Below, piece after piece: positions 34,581 to 43,642 of a stretch of 61,890 nucleotides of DNA. The stretch is from the NCBI GenBank assembly GCA_040081265.1, contig JBEBGV010000025.1, forward strand, positions 1 to 61,890, given 5' to 3'. Below the pieces are notes generated by a model, which did not search any database, was not told where the DNA came from, and worked only from the letters and a program-made list of their open reading frames with translations. The position numbers and the translations under genes are program-made. Each line of letters begins with the position of its first letter. Position 1 is the first letter of the stretch. Origin of the DNA: JBEBGV01 sp040081265 (GTDB lineage: Bacteria > Acidobacteriota > Vicinamibacteria > Vicinamibacterales > UBA2999).

Positions 34581-35795
34581 GTGGCGTACAATCTCTCGCC
34601 ACCGGTGTCCCTTCAGCCCCTTCAGATTTCCGATCGCGTGGCCGCGCTGCGGCCGACCGCGGTCAATTCAATCCTTGCCGAGGTCAGGGAGGTCACCGCT
34701 TCCGGCCGTTCGGTCATCTCGCTCGGACGTGGCGAGCCCGACTTCCCGACACCGGCCCACATCACCGCCGCAGCCACGGCCGCACTGGCCCGCGGACGCA
34801 CCAGCTACCCGGACAATCGCGGTGAGATGGTGCTCCGTGAAGCCATCGTCACCAAGCTCGCCAGGGACAACAACGTCAGCTACGACCCGGCCTCAGAGGT
34901 GCTGGTCACGACCGGCGCGACCTTCGGCATCTACGCCGCCCTGACGGCCCTGCTGAACGGGGGCGAGGAAGTGCTGGTCCCCGACCCGGTCTACGACGCG
35001 TATTACTCGCCTATCCGACTGGCCGGCGCCCAGGCGGCCTATGTGCCCTCGAGGATCGTCAACGGACGGTTCACCCTCGACGTGCCTGCCGTCGAGCGCT
35101 CCATCACCGCGTCAACCCGTGCGCTTCTGCTGAATACGCCGTGGAACCCGGTTGGAACCGTTCTGACGGCAGCCGAAGTGCAGGCGCTCGCTGAGATTGT
35201 GCTTCGGCACAACCTGGTGCTCATCAGCGACGAGATTTACGAGGCCATCGTCTACGACGGGCACGTCCACGTCTCGCCTGCGTCGCTGTCGGCCGAGGTC
35301 CGAGCGCGGACGCTGATCGTCAACAGCCTGTCGAAGACCTACGCCATGACCGGGTGGCGAGTCGGCTACTGTGCCGGGCCGGCACCGCTTATCCAGGCGA
35401 TGTTCCTGGTGCTGCAGCAGTCGAGCCGCGGTCCGGCGACCTTCATCCAGGATGCGGCGGCGGCGGCGCTCGCCGGCCCGCAGGACGCGGTGGAACAGAT
35501 GCGGCGCGAGTACGCCGCACGCCTGGAGACGGCAGCGCGGACCCTCGACGGCATCCCGGGCGTGAAGGTCATGCGCCCGGAGGGTGGCTTCTTCGTCATG
35601 CTCGACATCCGGGAAACCGGACTCTCGTCCAATGCGGTGCGGGAGCGCCTGTTGCGCGAATTCGGTGTTGTGGTCGTCCACGGCGCCGCCTATGGCGCCG
35701 GCGGCGAGGGCACCCTTCGTGTGTCGTTCGCCAGCGGAGGAGACACACTCGCACGCGGCCTCGACCGGCTCCGTGAGGGCCTCACCAGCCTATGA
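34581..35795 (+). CDS. PLP-dependent aminotransferase class I/II
   Basis: 404 residues from GTG at 34581. Fold-type I enzyme: GRGEPDFPTPAHI, YPDNRGEMVLREAI, the PLP-ring contact NTPWNPVGTVL (the family usually has NPxNPTG), ISDEIYEAIVYDG, and the Schiff-base lysine in NSLSKTYAMTGWRVGY, with the distal Arg in LRVSF. Cytosolic. Specificity (aspartate-like, aromatic or other) cannot be read. The stop overlaps the YdiJ-like oxidase start by ATGA, and a 6-bp palindrome (CCAGGC/GCCTGG, 34561-34581) runs into its start codon. Confidence 0.92.
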   Translation: MAYNLSPPVSLQPLQISDRVAALRPTAVNSILAEVREVTASGRSVISLGRGEPDFPTPAHITAAATAALARGRTSYPDNRGEMVLREAIVTKLARDNNVSYDPASEVLVTTGATFGIYAALTALLNGGEEVLVPDPVYDAYYSPIRLAGAQAAYVPSRIVNGRFTLDVPAVERSITASTRALLLNTPWNPVGTVLTAAEVQALAEIVLRHNLVLISDEIYEAIVYDGHVHVSPASLSAEVRARTLIVNSLSKTYAMTGWRVGYCAGPAPLIQAMFLVLQQSSRGPATFIQDAAAAALAGPQDAVEQMRREYAARLETAARTLDGIPGVKVMRPEGGFFVMLDIRETGLSSNAVRERLLREFGVVVVHGAAYGAGGEGTLRVSFASGGDTLARGLDRLREGLTSL

Positions 35796-38686
35796 ACAGC
35801 CTTCCAGCGCCGCTTCGCGCGGCGCTCGAGAGCCAGATTGACGGTGAAGTCCGTTTTGATGCGGTCTCCCGCGCCCTGTATTCGACCGACGCGAGCGTCT
35901 ACGAACTCCACCCGCTCGGCGTCGTCGTTCCGAGAACGCGCGACGCCCTGGTCCAGGTCGTGCGACTGTGCGCCGAGCATCGCTGTTCGCTCACGATGCG
36001 CGGCGGTGGCACCTCGCAGGCCGGACAGGCGATCGGCAATGGCCTTATCGTTGATACCTCGAAGTACCTCAACCAGGTCCTTGAACTGGACGTGGCCGCA
36101 CGGCGGGCACGGGTCGAGCCCGGCATCGTGCTCGACGAACTGAACCGCCATCTGGCGCCGCACCGGCTGCGGTTTGCACCCGATGTCTCCACTGCCAGCC
36201 GCGCCACCGTCGGCGGGATGATGGCCAACAACTCGAGCGGCGCACGTTCGGTGGTGTACGGCAAGACCATCGACCACGTCATCGAGCAGGATGTCGTGCT
36301 GTCGGACGGATCGGTCACGCAGTTCCGCGCGCTCACTCAACCAGAACTGGACCGGGCCTGCGAAGGAACCGGGCTGGAGGCGCAGTGCTATCGCACCATT
36401 CGACGCATCGCCGTCGAGCAACGCGACGAGGTCGGCCGACGGTTCCCCAAGGTCCTGCGCCGGGTAGGCGGGTACAACCTCGACGAGTTCGTCCAGCCGG
36501 ACGCGCCCTTCAACCTCGCCAAACTGATGGTGGGCTCCGAGGGCACCCTCGGCGTCGTGCTGAGCGCCACGTTGAACCTCGTGCCCCTCCCGAACGCGAA
36601 GGCGGTACTCGTCATCCAGTTTGGTGACCTCCTCGAGTCGCTGGCCGCCGCGCCGCTCATCCTCAAGCACTCGCCATCCGCCGTGGAGGTCATGGACCGG
36701 TTCATCCTCAACCATACGAGGCAGAACGCCGCCCTGCACGCCATGCGGGAAAGCTTCATTGAGGGAGATCCCGGCGCCCTGCTGTGTGTCGAGTTCTACG
36801 CGGACTCGGCTGGTGACCTGCCCCCGCGCCTGGCCGCGCTCGAAGCGGACCTCCGCGCCAATGACTTTGGGTACCGCTACCACCACGCCGCCGACGCCGC
36901 CGGCCAGGCCAAGGTCTGGAGCCTTCGCGAAGCCGCGCTCGGTCTGTCGATGGCGATGAAGGACGATGCCAAGTCGCTGTCATTTGTGGAAGATACGGCG
37001 GTTGCGCCCGAACGGCTGCGCGACTACATCGAACGCCTGCTCGCCCTGGTGCGCCGACACGATGCGCCAGCCGGGGTGTATGCACATGCGTCGGTGGGGT
37101 GCCTCCACGTGCGGCCGGTCATCAACATGAAGACCGCGAGCGGGGTGAAGACGTTCGAGGCCATCGCCACGGAAGTGGCCGACCTGGTGCTCGAGTTCGG
37201 GGGAGCACTCTCGGGTGAGCACGGCGACGGTCTCGTCCGCAGCCCGTTCATGGAGCGCATGTTCGGACCCGCCCTCTATGAGTCGTTCCGTGAGATCAAG
37301 CGAACGTTCGACCCGAACGGCATCTTCAACCCCGGAAAGATCGTCGACGCGCCGCCGCTGACCTCCAATCTTCGCTACGGCCCGACGTATCAGACAGCGC
37401 CGCTCACGACACATTTCGATTTCGATGGCTACGGGAGCATGGCGGGTGCCGTGGAGATGTGCAGCGGGCTCGGCGTGTGCCGCAAGACGCACGACGGCAC
37501 GATGTGCCCGTCGTTCATGGCGACGAAGGAGGAGACGCACTCCACGCGCGGACGGGCCAACGTTCTGCGCCTGGCGATGGCTGGCCGGATGAGCAAGGCG
37601 GACCTGGACGACCATGGCGTCTACAAGGCACTCGATCTGTGCCTCGAGTGCCGGGCGTGCAAGTCGGAGTGCCCGGTCGGCGTTGACGTGGGACGCTTCA
37701 AGAGTGAGTTTCTGGCCGGCTACTGGCAGCGGCATGGAACGTCGCTGCAGGCGCGCGCGCTCGGAAACGTGCGCAGCGCTGCCGTCTGGGGCAGCCGCCT
37801 TGCGCCGATTGCCAACTGGGCGCTCCGGTCTTCCCCTGGACGTGCGGCGTCGCGGGCGCTTCTCGGCATCGACGCCCGCCGGCACCTCCCCACGTTTGCG
37901 AGCCAGACGCTGGAACAAAGCGTACATAAGGCAGGTCCGCAGGACCCGCCGCGGCAGCCTCCTGACGTCATCCTCTTCGCGGATACCTTCACCAATCACT
38001 ACGACCCCGCGATCGGCCTGGCCGCGCTCGAGGTCATGCGCGCTGCGGGCATGAACGCCGGCCTGGTGTCGCATGGCTGCTGCGCGCGACCGCAGATATC
38101 AAAGGGCCTGCTCGGCGAGGCGACAGCCACCGTCTCACGGAACACTGCGCGGCTCTATCCGCATGCCAAAGCCGGTCGGCCGATCGTCTTCTGCGAGCCG
38201 AGTTGCCTGTCAGCCGTCCGCGAGGATGCCCCGGCGCTGCTGCGGGGAGAAGACCGCAAGCGCGCGGAGACGGTCGCAGCTGCGTCCATGCTCTTCGAGC
38301 AGTGCATGCTGGCCTCGATTGAACGCCTGCCCCTGACGAACGGGCCGCGAAGGATTCTGCTCCACGGTCACTGTCACCAGAAGTCGATGGGACTGGTGAC
38401 ACCGGCGGTGGATCTGCTCGCGCGCGTCCCCGGAGCCACCGTGGTCAATCTCGACGCCGGCTGCTGCGGCATGGCGGGCTCGTTTGGGTACACCGAAGAC
38501 CACTACGACGTCTCACGGGCCATCGGCGAGCGTCGCCTCTTCCCCGCGGTACGCGCGGCCAGTGACGATGACGTGATCGTGGCTGGCGGCACATCGTGTC
38601 GCCATCAGTTGCACGACTTCACCGGCGCTCGCGCGGTGCACCCGGCGGTGCTCCTGGCGTCCCTCCTCAACAGGGCTCACACATGA
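35792..38686 (+). CDS. FAD-linked oxidase fused to Fe-S/CCG domains (YdiJ/GlpC-like 2-hydroxyacid dehydrogenase)
   Basis: 964 residues. N-terminal FAD-binding PCMH domain (MRGGGTSQAGQAIGNGLIVD, VGGMMANNSSGARSVVYGKT), an FAD-oxidase C domain (GEHGDGLVRSPFMERMFGP), then Fe-S binding with CSGLGVCRKTHDGTMCP and C617-x2-C620-x2-C623-x3-C627 (CLECRACKSECP), and two CCG-type cysteine-rich domains (SHGCCARP, HGHCHQKSMG, DAGCCGMAGSFGY). This is the layout of E. coli YdiJ, a D-2-hydroxyglutarate dehydrogenase; D-lactate and glycolate oxidases are relatives. Residues 712-720 are encoded by a REP element in the linker before the CCG region. Overlaps both neighbours by ATGA. Confidence 0.9.
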   Translation: MNSLPAPLRAALESQIDGEVRFDAVSRALYSTDASVYELHPLGVVVPRTRDALVQVVRLCAEHRCSLTMRGGGTSQAGQAIGNGLIVDTSKYLNQVLELDVAARRARVEPGIVLDELNRHLAPHRLRFAPDVSTASRATVGGMMANNSSGARSVVYGKTIDHVIEQDVVLSDGSVTQFRALTQPELDRACEGTGLEAQCYRTIRRIAVEQRDEVGRRFPKVLRRVGGYNLDEFVQPDAPFNLAKLMVGSEGTLGVVLSATLNLVPLPNAKAVLVIQFGDLLESLAAAPLILKHSPSAVEVMDRFILNHTRQNAALHAMRESFIEGDPGALLCVEFYADSAGDLPPRLAALEADLRANDFGYRYHHAADAAGQAKVWSLREAALGLSMAMKDDAKSLSFVEDTAVAPERLRDYIERLLALVRRHDAPAGVYAHASVGCLHVRPVINMKTASGVKTFEAIATEVADLVLEFGGALSGEHGDGLVRSPFMERMFGPALYESFREIKRTFDPNGIFNPGKIVDAPPLTSNLRYGPTYQTAPLTTHFDFDGYGSMAGAVEMCSGLGVCRKTHDGTMCPSFMATKEETHSTRGRANVLRLAMAGRMSKADLDDHGVYKALDLCLECRACKSECPVGVDVGRFKSEFLAGYWQRHGTSLQARALGNVRSAAVWGSRLAPIANWALRSSPGRAASRALLGIDARRHLPTFASQTLEQSVHKAGPQDPPRQPPDVILFADTFTNHYDPAIGLAALEVMRAAGMNAGLVSHGCCARPQISKGLLGEATATVSRNTARLYPHAKAGRPIVFCEPSCLSAVREDAPALLRGEDRKRAETVAAASMLFEQCMLASIERLPLTNGPRRILLHGHCHQKSMGLVTPAVDLLARVPGATVVNLDAGCCGMAGSFGYTEDHYDVSRAIGERRLFPAVRAASDDDVIVAGGTSCRHQLHDFTGARAVHPAVLLASLLNRAHT
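37926..37950 (+). repeat. Degenerate REP-like palindrome inside a coding sequence
   Basis: Arms GGCAGGTCC and GGACCCGCC with loop GCA, the same core as at 12383-12407. The foot is ATAA instead of GTAG, so no TAG results and the frame stays open, adding residues around KAGPQDPP. Confidence 0.78.
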
Positions 38687-39912
38687 ATCTGGCCTGGCTG
38701 TCCCTCGCTGCCCTCCTCGTTGCGATCGTCCTCAGCTGCGTGACCCAGCTGAACGTCGGGATCCTCGGCCTCGCGTTCGCGTGGGTCCTCGGCGTCTACA
38801 TCGCGGGCATGCCGCTCAACGACGTCCTGGCAGGGTTCCCGGTCCAGCTCTTTCTGATGCTCGTTGGCGTCACGCTGCTCTTTGCGCAGGCGCAGGTCAA
38901 CGGCACCCTCGACAAGCTGTCATCACACGCGGTGCGGCTCTGCGGTGGCAACCTGGGTTTTGTGCCAGTCATGTTCTTCCTCGTCGCGAGCGTGATCGCC
39001 TCGCTCGGGCCTGGACACATCTCGACAGCTGCCATGCTGGCCCCCATGGCAATGCCCATGGCGTCACGCGCCGGCATTCCCCTGTTCCTGATGGCCATCA
39101 TGGTGGGCAACGGGGCTCAGGCGGGATCACTCTCTCCGTTTGCCCCGACAGGCGTCATCGTCTCGGGGATCATGACCCGTATCAACATGGGCGGACATGA
39201 GTGGTACTGGTTCGGCACTGCTTACGCAGCGCACGCCATCATCGCCTTCGGCGGCTATTTCCTGTTCGGCGGATGGCGCCTCTTCGGGCGTACCTATCAC
39301 GATGCGGCGACCGGGATCATGCCGTTCGATCGCAGGAACTGGCTGACGCTCCTCGCGATCGTCGGCGTCATCGCCTCGGTGCTGCTGATCAATGCCAATG
39401 TTGGCATGGCCGCCTTCTTCGCGGCTGCGGCGCTGGCGGTCCTGGGCGCTGCCGACCACGAACAGTCCGTGAAGAAGATGCCGTGGACCGCGATCGTGAT
39501 GGTCACGGGCGTGACCGTGCTCATCTCGATGCTGGAAAAAACAGGCGGGCTCGAGCTCTTCTCCGCGATGCTGGCAGCGGTTGCCACGCCCAGCACCATG
39601 ACCGGCGTGGTGGCGTTCGTCACCGGCGTCATTTCTGTGTTCAGCAGCACGTCAGGCGTCGTCCTGCCGGCCTTCCTCCCGACCATCCCCAGCGTGATTG
39701 CCCGACTGGGCGGCGGCGATCCCTTCGCCCTGGCCGCGTCCATGAACATCGGGTCACATCTGGTGGACATGTCGCCGCTGTCCACAACGGGCGCGGTGTG
39801 TCTGGCCGGCGTTCACGATCCGAAGGACTTCAAGGCCACCTACAACAAGCTGCTTGCGTGGGGTGCGTCGATGACGATCGTCGGTGCGATTGGGTGTTAT
39901 CTGTTCTTTTGA
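38683..39912 (+). CDS. MatC/SLC13-like C4-dicarboxylate permease
   Basis: 409 residues from ATG at 38683 (ATGA overlap with the oxidase). Integral membrane protein with about 11-12 hydrophobic segments, starting with LAWLSLAALLVAIVLSCVTQ. The N-terminal LNVGILGLAFAWVLGVYIAG and the GNGAQAGSLSPFAPTGVIVS signature match the dicarboxylate-carrier MatC group of the ion-transporter superfamily, and SSTSGVVLPAFLPTIPSV is the second-half hairpin motif. Expected to move C4-dicarboxylates or related hydroxyacids across the inner membrane, supplying the oxidase encoded upstream. Confidence 0.85.
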   Translation: MNLAWLSLAALLVAIVLSCVTQLNVGILGLAFAWVLGVYIAGMPLNDVLAGFPVQLFLMLVGVTLLFAQAQVNGTLDKLSSHAVRLCGGNLGFVPVMFFLVASVIASLGPGHISTAAMLAPMAMPMASRAGIPLFLMAIMVGNGAQAGSLSPFAPTGVIVSGIMTRINMGGHEWYWFGTAYAAHAIIAFGGYFLFGGWRLFGRTYHDAATGIMPFDRRNWLTLLAIVGVIASVLLINANVGMAAFFAAAALAVLGAADHEQSVKKMPWTAIVMVTGVTVLISMLEKTGGLELFSAMLAAVATPSTMTGVVAFVTGVISVFSSTSGVVLPAFLPTIPSVIARLGGGDPFALAASMNIGSHLVDMSPLSTTGAVCLAGVHDPKDFKATYNKLLAWGASMTIVGAIGCYLFF

Positions 39913-39913
39913 G

Positions 39914-39941
39914 GTCGGCAGTGGGCAGTCGGCAGTGGGCG
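39914..39941. repeat. Period-7 tandem array / 14-base duplication
   Basis: Two consecutive 14-base units, each two GGCAGTN-type heptamers, begin one base after the permease stop. Same heptamer class as at 5301-5321. Confidence 0.7.
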
Positions 39942-39957
39942 GGCACTCGGAGCCGGT

Positions 39958-41061
39958 CTACGCGAGGCGAAGGCCTTCGCGCTCGGTCTTGTAGCCACGG
40001 GCCTCGACCGCCCACACCCCCACGACGCGCTCGCCGTCGACGGCATACAGGACGTCGTGCAGGTTGACGGTAGGGTCCACGTGTGACGGACGCAGACGAA
40101 GGCGGTCACCGACTTTCAGCCGGCTGTCTGCCGGTACGGTGATGGTGGCGTGCTCGTCGTTGAGACCGGCGACCACCGCGCCCTCAATCCCTTCAACAGA
40201 GGGCAAGCCATGGTCCTTCGAACAGGCCTTGTGCCCGCAGTCCGCGATGACGCGATCGGCCGATGGACGGCTGACGACGGTGCCAAGGACGAACAGGGCC
40301 TGCTCGAAGGGAAGGTCCAGTCGACCGTAATCGGAATCCATCAGTACATATGAACCGGCCTGGATTTCCGTCACTCCGGTGACCCGGCCGCTGATGTCGA
40401 AGGTTCCCGTCCCGCCCGCCGACACGATGCCACACGGCAGGCCGCTGCTTCGTATCAGCTCCGCCGTGGCGACAAGCCCTTGCATCGCCTTGCGGGCAGC
40501 CTCCTCCCGCGCCTGACGTCCTGCCATCGGCTGCACGTGTCCCTCGTAGCCCATCACGCCATCGAGGACGACCGCGTCGGAGGCGTGCACCGCCCTGGCA
40601 AGCCTGAGCGCCTGGTCTCCCGGCGCCACGCCACACCGGTTCTGCCCCACATTGACGTCCACGAGCACGTGCACGCTGACACCGGCCCCTGCTGCAGCCG
40701 CGGCCACCGCTTCCAGGCCTGCGGTCGAATCGACCGCGACCGTCAGCCTGGCGGTGCGCGCAAGTGCGGCGAGGCGGCGGCACTTGTCTGGCGTAACCAC
40801 CTCGTTCGCAACCAGGATGTCCTGACAGAACGGCGCCACCACCTCCGCCTCGGCAACGGTCGCACAGGTGAGACCAACGACCGAGCCTGCGGCCAGCTGA
40901 CGTCGGGCGATCTCCGGTGTCTTATGGGCTTTGAAGTGGGGGCGGAGACGACAGGCCCCGTCCTTGAAAAAGGCGGCCATCGTGGCGATGTTCCGCCCCA
41001 TGGCCGTTACGTCTACGGTGAGGGCCGGTGTCGGCACGTCAGAGATGTGCATCACATTCAT
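39958..41061 (-). CDS. DSD1-type PLP-dependent D-amino-acid enzyme (D-serine dehydratase / D-threonine aldolase-like)
   Basis: 367 residues from ATG at 41061. Alanine-racemase-like TIM barrel with the PLP lysine in RPHFKAHKTPEIARRQ, then CATVAEAEVV, VDVNVGQNRCGV, MGYEGHVQPM, SAGGTGTFDI and EIQAGSYVLMDSDY. The C-terminal domain carries HVDPTVNLHD, whose His, with the Cys in DCGHKAC, would bind the catalytic metal. In characterised members this fold dehydrates D-serine or cleaves D-threonine or D-3-hydroxyaspartate. GTG at 41085 and ATG at 41052 are alternative starts. Convergent with the permease operon. Confidence 0.86.
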   Translation of the reverse strand: MNVMHISDVPTPALTVDVTAMGRNIATMAAFFKDGACRLRPHFKAHKTPEIARRQLAAGSVVGLTCATVAEAEVVAPFCQDILVANEVVTPDKCRRLAALARTARLTVAVDSTAGLEAVAAAAAGAGVSVHVLVDVNVGQNRCGVAPGDQALRLARAVHASDAVVLDGVMGYEGHVQPMAGRQAREEAARKAMQGLVATAELIRSSGLPCGIVSAGGTGTFDISGRVTGVTEIQAGSYVLMDSDYGRLDLPFEQALFVLGTVVSRPSADRVIADCGHKACSKDHGLPSVEGIEGAVVAGLNDEHATITVPADSRLKVGDRLRLRPSHVDPTVNLHDVLYAVDGERVVGVWAVEARGYKTEREGLRLA

Positions 41062-41114
41062 GAGTGGTCTTCGACCGCCGTTCACACTACCCTATCCGCT
41101 CACAGGAGGCCACC

Positions 41115-42092
41115 ATGAGGAATGTCGTCGACCGCGTCCGAGCCTTGTCGATTGTCACGGCCATCGTCATCGCGCCACTGGTGGCCTGTCAGGGCGTCGA
41201 CGCGCAGGCTCCGCTCGACGAGGTGATCCGCACAGCCGATATCAACGTCCGCGGCGTCCGGCGCTCGGACTTTCCACAAGTCCACAAGCTTGCCGACAAC
41301 GTCTACGTCTACTCGGCGCTGCAGCAGCGCACGGACATCGAGATGGAGTTCACGACGAACAATCTGTTCGTCGTCACGCCCGCGGGCGTCGTCGTTGCAG
41401 ACGGGCAGATCAGCGATTCTGATACACGACAGCTGATTGCCGCCGTTGCTCGCGTCACGCCACAACCCATCCGTTACGTCGTGGTCGGGTCCGACCACAA
41501 CGATCACGTCGGCGGCAACGGCGCGTTTCCGGCGGGAACGACGTTCATCGCGCATCCCACGTCACAAAGGGTCATCGAGCAGCGGAACATGGTCTCGACG
41601 ATGAAGATCCCCGTTCCCACCGAGGTTGTCCCCGACAGAAGGCAACTATCGCTCGGCGGCACCGACATTCAGGTACTGTTCCTCGGTCGGGCGCATACAG
41701 GAGGAGACCTGTCCGTCTACCTTCCGCGAGAGAACATCCTCTTCTTGAGCGAGTCGTACTTCAACCGTCTGTTTCCGTCCCTTTACGGCGGGTATCCGAG
41801 TGAGTGGGTGGCGGCCCTGAAGAGAGCCGAGGCGATGAATGCCGCCGTGTACGTGCCAGGACATGGATTCATCGACAGCCCGCGCGTGCTCAAAGAAGAA
41901 CTGGTGAGCTTCCGGCAGTCGGTTGAGAAAGTGGTGTCTGAAGGCTACCGCCTGCGCGCCGCCAACGTGCCGCTGGGGCGCGCCTCGCGGAGCGCGGTGC
42001 TCGGCCCCTTCGGCTACTGGACGCGTGCCGCGCAGAATCTGCCTGAGGCGCTCGGTCGCGTCTACGCTGAGGCCTCGGGCGAGCTCAAGTGA
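41115..42092 (+). CDS. Exported MBL-fold hydrolase with altered first metal ligand
   Basis: 325 residues; AGGAGG precedes ATG at 41115. The N-terminus has a hydrophobic stretch (IVTAIVIAPLVAC) with a Cys followed by QGVDAQA, so it is exported, perhaps as a lipoprotein. The MBL scaffold is clear: NNLFVVTPAGVVVADGQI, VVGSDHNDHVGGNG, FLGRAHTGGDLSVYLP and YVPGHGFID. The canonical HxHxDH reads S-D-H-N-D-H, so the first His is Ser; the other ligands (His, Asp, His, AHTGGD His and GHG His) are present. Substrate unknown. It converges on the TMEM175-like gene with 4 bases between. Confidence 0.85.
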   Translation: MRNVVDRVRALSIVTAIVIAPLVACQGVDAQAPLDEVIRTADINVRGVRRSDFPQVHKLADNVYVYSALQQRTDIEMEFTTNNLFVVTPAGVVVADGQISDSDTRQLIAAVARVTPQPIRYVVVGSDHNDHVGGNGAFPAGTTFIAHPTSQRVIEQRNMVSTMKIPVPTEVVPDRRQLSLGGTDIQVLFLGRAHTGGDLSVYLPRENILFLSESYFNRLFPSLYGGYPSEWVAALKRAEAMNAAVYVPGHGFIDSPRVLKEELVSFRQSVEKVVSEGYRLRAANVPLGRASRSAVLGPFGYWTRAAQNLPEALGRVYAEASGELK

Positions 42093-42096
42093 CCGG

Positions 42097-42681
42097 TCAG
42101 CCCCCGGGCTGGCCGATCATCTTCTCGATCCGCCGGTCTGGGACCAGCCAGATCAACGCCACGAGGACGTACAGCGCCAGCGCGATCTCGGTCTTCCAGA
42201 ACGCCAGACCAACGCCGAGCAGGTAAAGCACCGGAGAGAGGTGGCCTTTCCAGTCGCCGCCAATCGCACGCTTCAACGCGGAGTCACGCCCCTGTGACCT
42301 GACGATGGTCATCTGCAGGATGTAGTACGCGATCGCAGCCATCAGAAGAATCACCCCATAGAGCGCCGCGGCGGCCGCCGCGTAGTGGTTCTCGCCAAGC
42401 CAGGCAGTGGCAAACGGTACCAATGACAACCAGAAGAGCAAGTGCAGGTTCGCCCAGAGGATGGGCCCGGAGACGCGCTGCACGGTGTGCAGCATGTGAT
42501 GGTGGTTGTTCCAGTAGATCCCCAGGTAGACGAAGCTGAGGACGTAGCTGAGCGCCACCGGCATCAGCGGACGCAGAGCTTCCAGACCCTCTCCTTCGGG
42601 CACCCGCAATTCGAGCACCATGATCGTGATGATGATCGCGATCACGCCGTCGCTGAACGCTTCGAGTCGGTTCCTGGTCAT
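42097..42681 (-). CDS. TMEM175-like potassium channel family protein (DUF1211)
   Basis: 194 residues from ATG at 42681. Begins with the family signature RLEAFSDGVIAIIITIMVLE on the first membrane helix, followed by five more hydrophobic segments (ALSYVLSFVYLGIYWNNHHH, LHLLFWLSLVPFATAWLGE, ALYGVILLMAAIAYYILQM, LSPVLYLLGVGLAF, IALALYVLVALIWLVP). Known bacterial members are K+-selective channels in the inner membrane in which the FSD motif helps form the pore. Length and six-segment layout fit the single-repeat bacterial type. Confidence 0.9.
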   Translation of the reverse strand: MTRNRLEAFSDGVIAIIITIMVLELRVPEGEGLEALRPLMPVALSYVLSFVYLGIYWNNHHHMLHTVQRVSGPILWANLHLLFWLSLVPFATAWLGENHYAAAAAALYGVILLMAAIAYYILQMTIVRSQGRDSALKRAIGGDWKGHLSPVLYLLGVGLAFWKTEIALALYVLVALIWLVPDRRIEKMIGQPGG

Positions 42682-42715
42682 GGGCCCTGCCCTCCTCGGC
42701 CTGGCGGGATCGTCC

Positions 42716-43183
42716 CTAAGGGACGGGGATGAGACTGAATGTCTTGAGGAAGATGTCTCTGTCCTCGCCGTCGAGCTGCTCGCCAAGGCGGGAGGCTCTG
42801 GCGTAGTGATCAGCATGCGTCGAGGCGTCCCCGGCGATGGCAGCGGCATTGGCCTGCACGGCGTGGGCAAATGCCAGTTCCCACATCTCAGGCTGCGACG
42901 CGCTGATACCAGCCAGGGCCCGACTGGCAAACTGCTGCGCCGGCCCGCCATGCCCGAGCAAGGCGTAGACGCGACCGAGGAGAAGATCCGCGCGCGCGTG
43001 GTGCGTCGGCGTGCCGATAACCGACCAATGGTAGGCGGACGCATGCGCGGCCACGAGCATCTCTCTCTGCTCGTCTTCAGTCAGGGTCGGCAGCTCGGAT
43101 AGCGCCCACGCGCGGTTGTTCGCATCGACGGCAAAGCGTTTATGCCACTGCCGTCTCGTCTCGTCCACCTCGGGATCAGCCAT
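42716..43183 (-). CDS. Conserved hypothetical alpha-helical protein
   Basis: 155 residues, no signal peptide. A helical, Ala/His-rich protein: LTEDEQREMLVAAHASAYHW, THHARADLLLGRVYALLGH, AFAHAVQANAAAIAGDASTH and ADHYARASRLGEQL, resembling a TPR-like or ferritin-like helical array, though I cannot assign a family. Separated by 3 bases from the GNAT gene upstream and 34 bases from the TMEM175 gene downstream, so it is part of a four-gene minus-strand run with DUF427. Confidence 0.6.
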   Translation of the reverse strand: MADPEVDETRRQWHKRFAVDANNRAWALSELPTLTEDEQREMLVAAHASAYHWSVIGTPTHHARADLLLGRVYALLGHGGPAQQFASRALAGISASQPEMWELAFAHAVQANAAAIAGDASTHADHYARASRLGEQLDGEDRDIFLKTFSLIPVP

Positions 43184-43186
43184 CCG

Positions 43187-43642
43187 CTACCCGCCGTCCC
43201 TGCCCCGGTAGAGGCCAGGTCGATTGATTTCCATATGGCGCTCCGGAAACAGGAGCGCTCCAAAGCCCACCTTCGCGTAAAGACGGTGAGCATCGCGCGT
43301 CGACAGCTCGAAGCGTCGCAAGCCCTGAAGATCAGGGTGCGCCATCACGACCTCCATCATCCACTGGCCGAGGCCCTGCCGACGATACGTCTCGAGCACG
43401 TAGACATCGGCAAGATAGGCGTAGGTCGCGCGATCGGTGACCACGCGCGCGAACCCGATTTGATCGGTGCGGTGCCACAGGCTGAACGGGATCGAGTTCG
43501 TGATGGCGCGCTCCAGCAGTTCGCGACTGATCCCCTCAGACCAGTAGACGGTCGTTAAGAACGCGTGAACGGCGTCGAGGTCCACCCCGGCGTGCTCAGT
43601 CGTGATGCGGAAATCACCGCGAACCCTCTCGGCCGCCGCCAT
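43187..43642 (-). CDS. GNAT-family N-acetyltransferase
   Basis: 151 residues from ATG at 43642, which forms a TGATG overlap with the DUF427 stop. Acetyl-CoA binding fold: IGFARVVTDRATYAYLADVY (beta4), VLETYRRQGLGQWMMEVVM with the Q/R-x-x-G-x-G/A pyrophosphate loop (RRQGLG), and the C-terminal RLYAKVGFGALLFPERHME. Cytosolic; acceptor substrate unknown. The position of the Tyr in RLYAKVGF fits the general-acid tyrosine of GNAT enzymes. Confidence 0.88.
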   Translation of the reverse strand: MAAAERVRGDFRITTEHAGVDLDAVHAFLTTVYWSEGISRELLERAITNSIPFSLWHRTDQIGFARVVTDRATYAYLADVYVLETYRRQGLGQWMMEVVMAHPDLQGLRRFELSTRDAHRLYAKVGFGALLFPERHMEINRPGLYRGRDGG

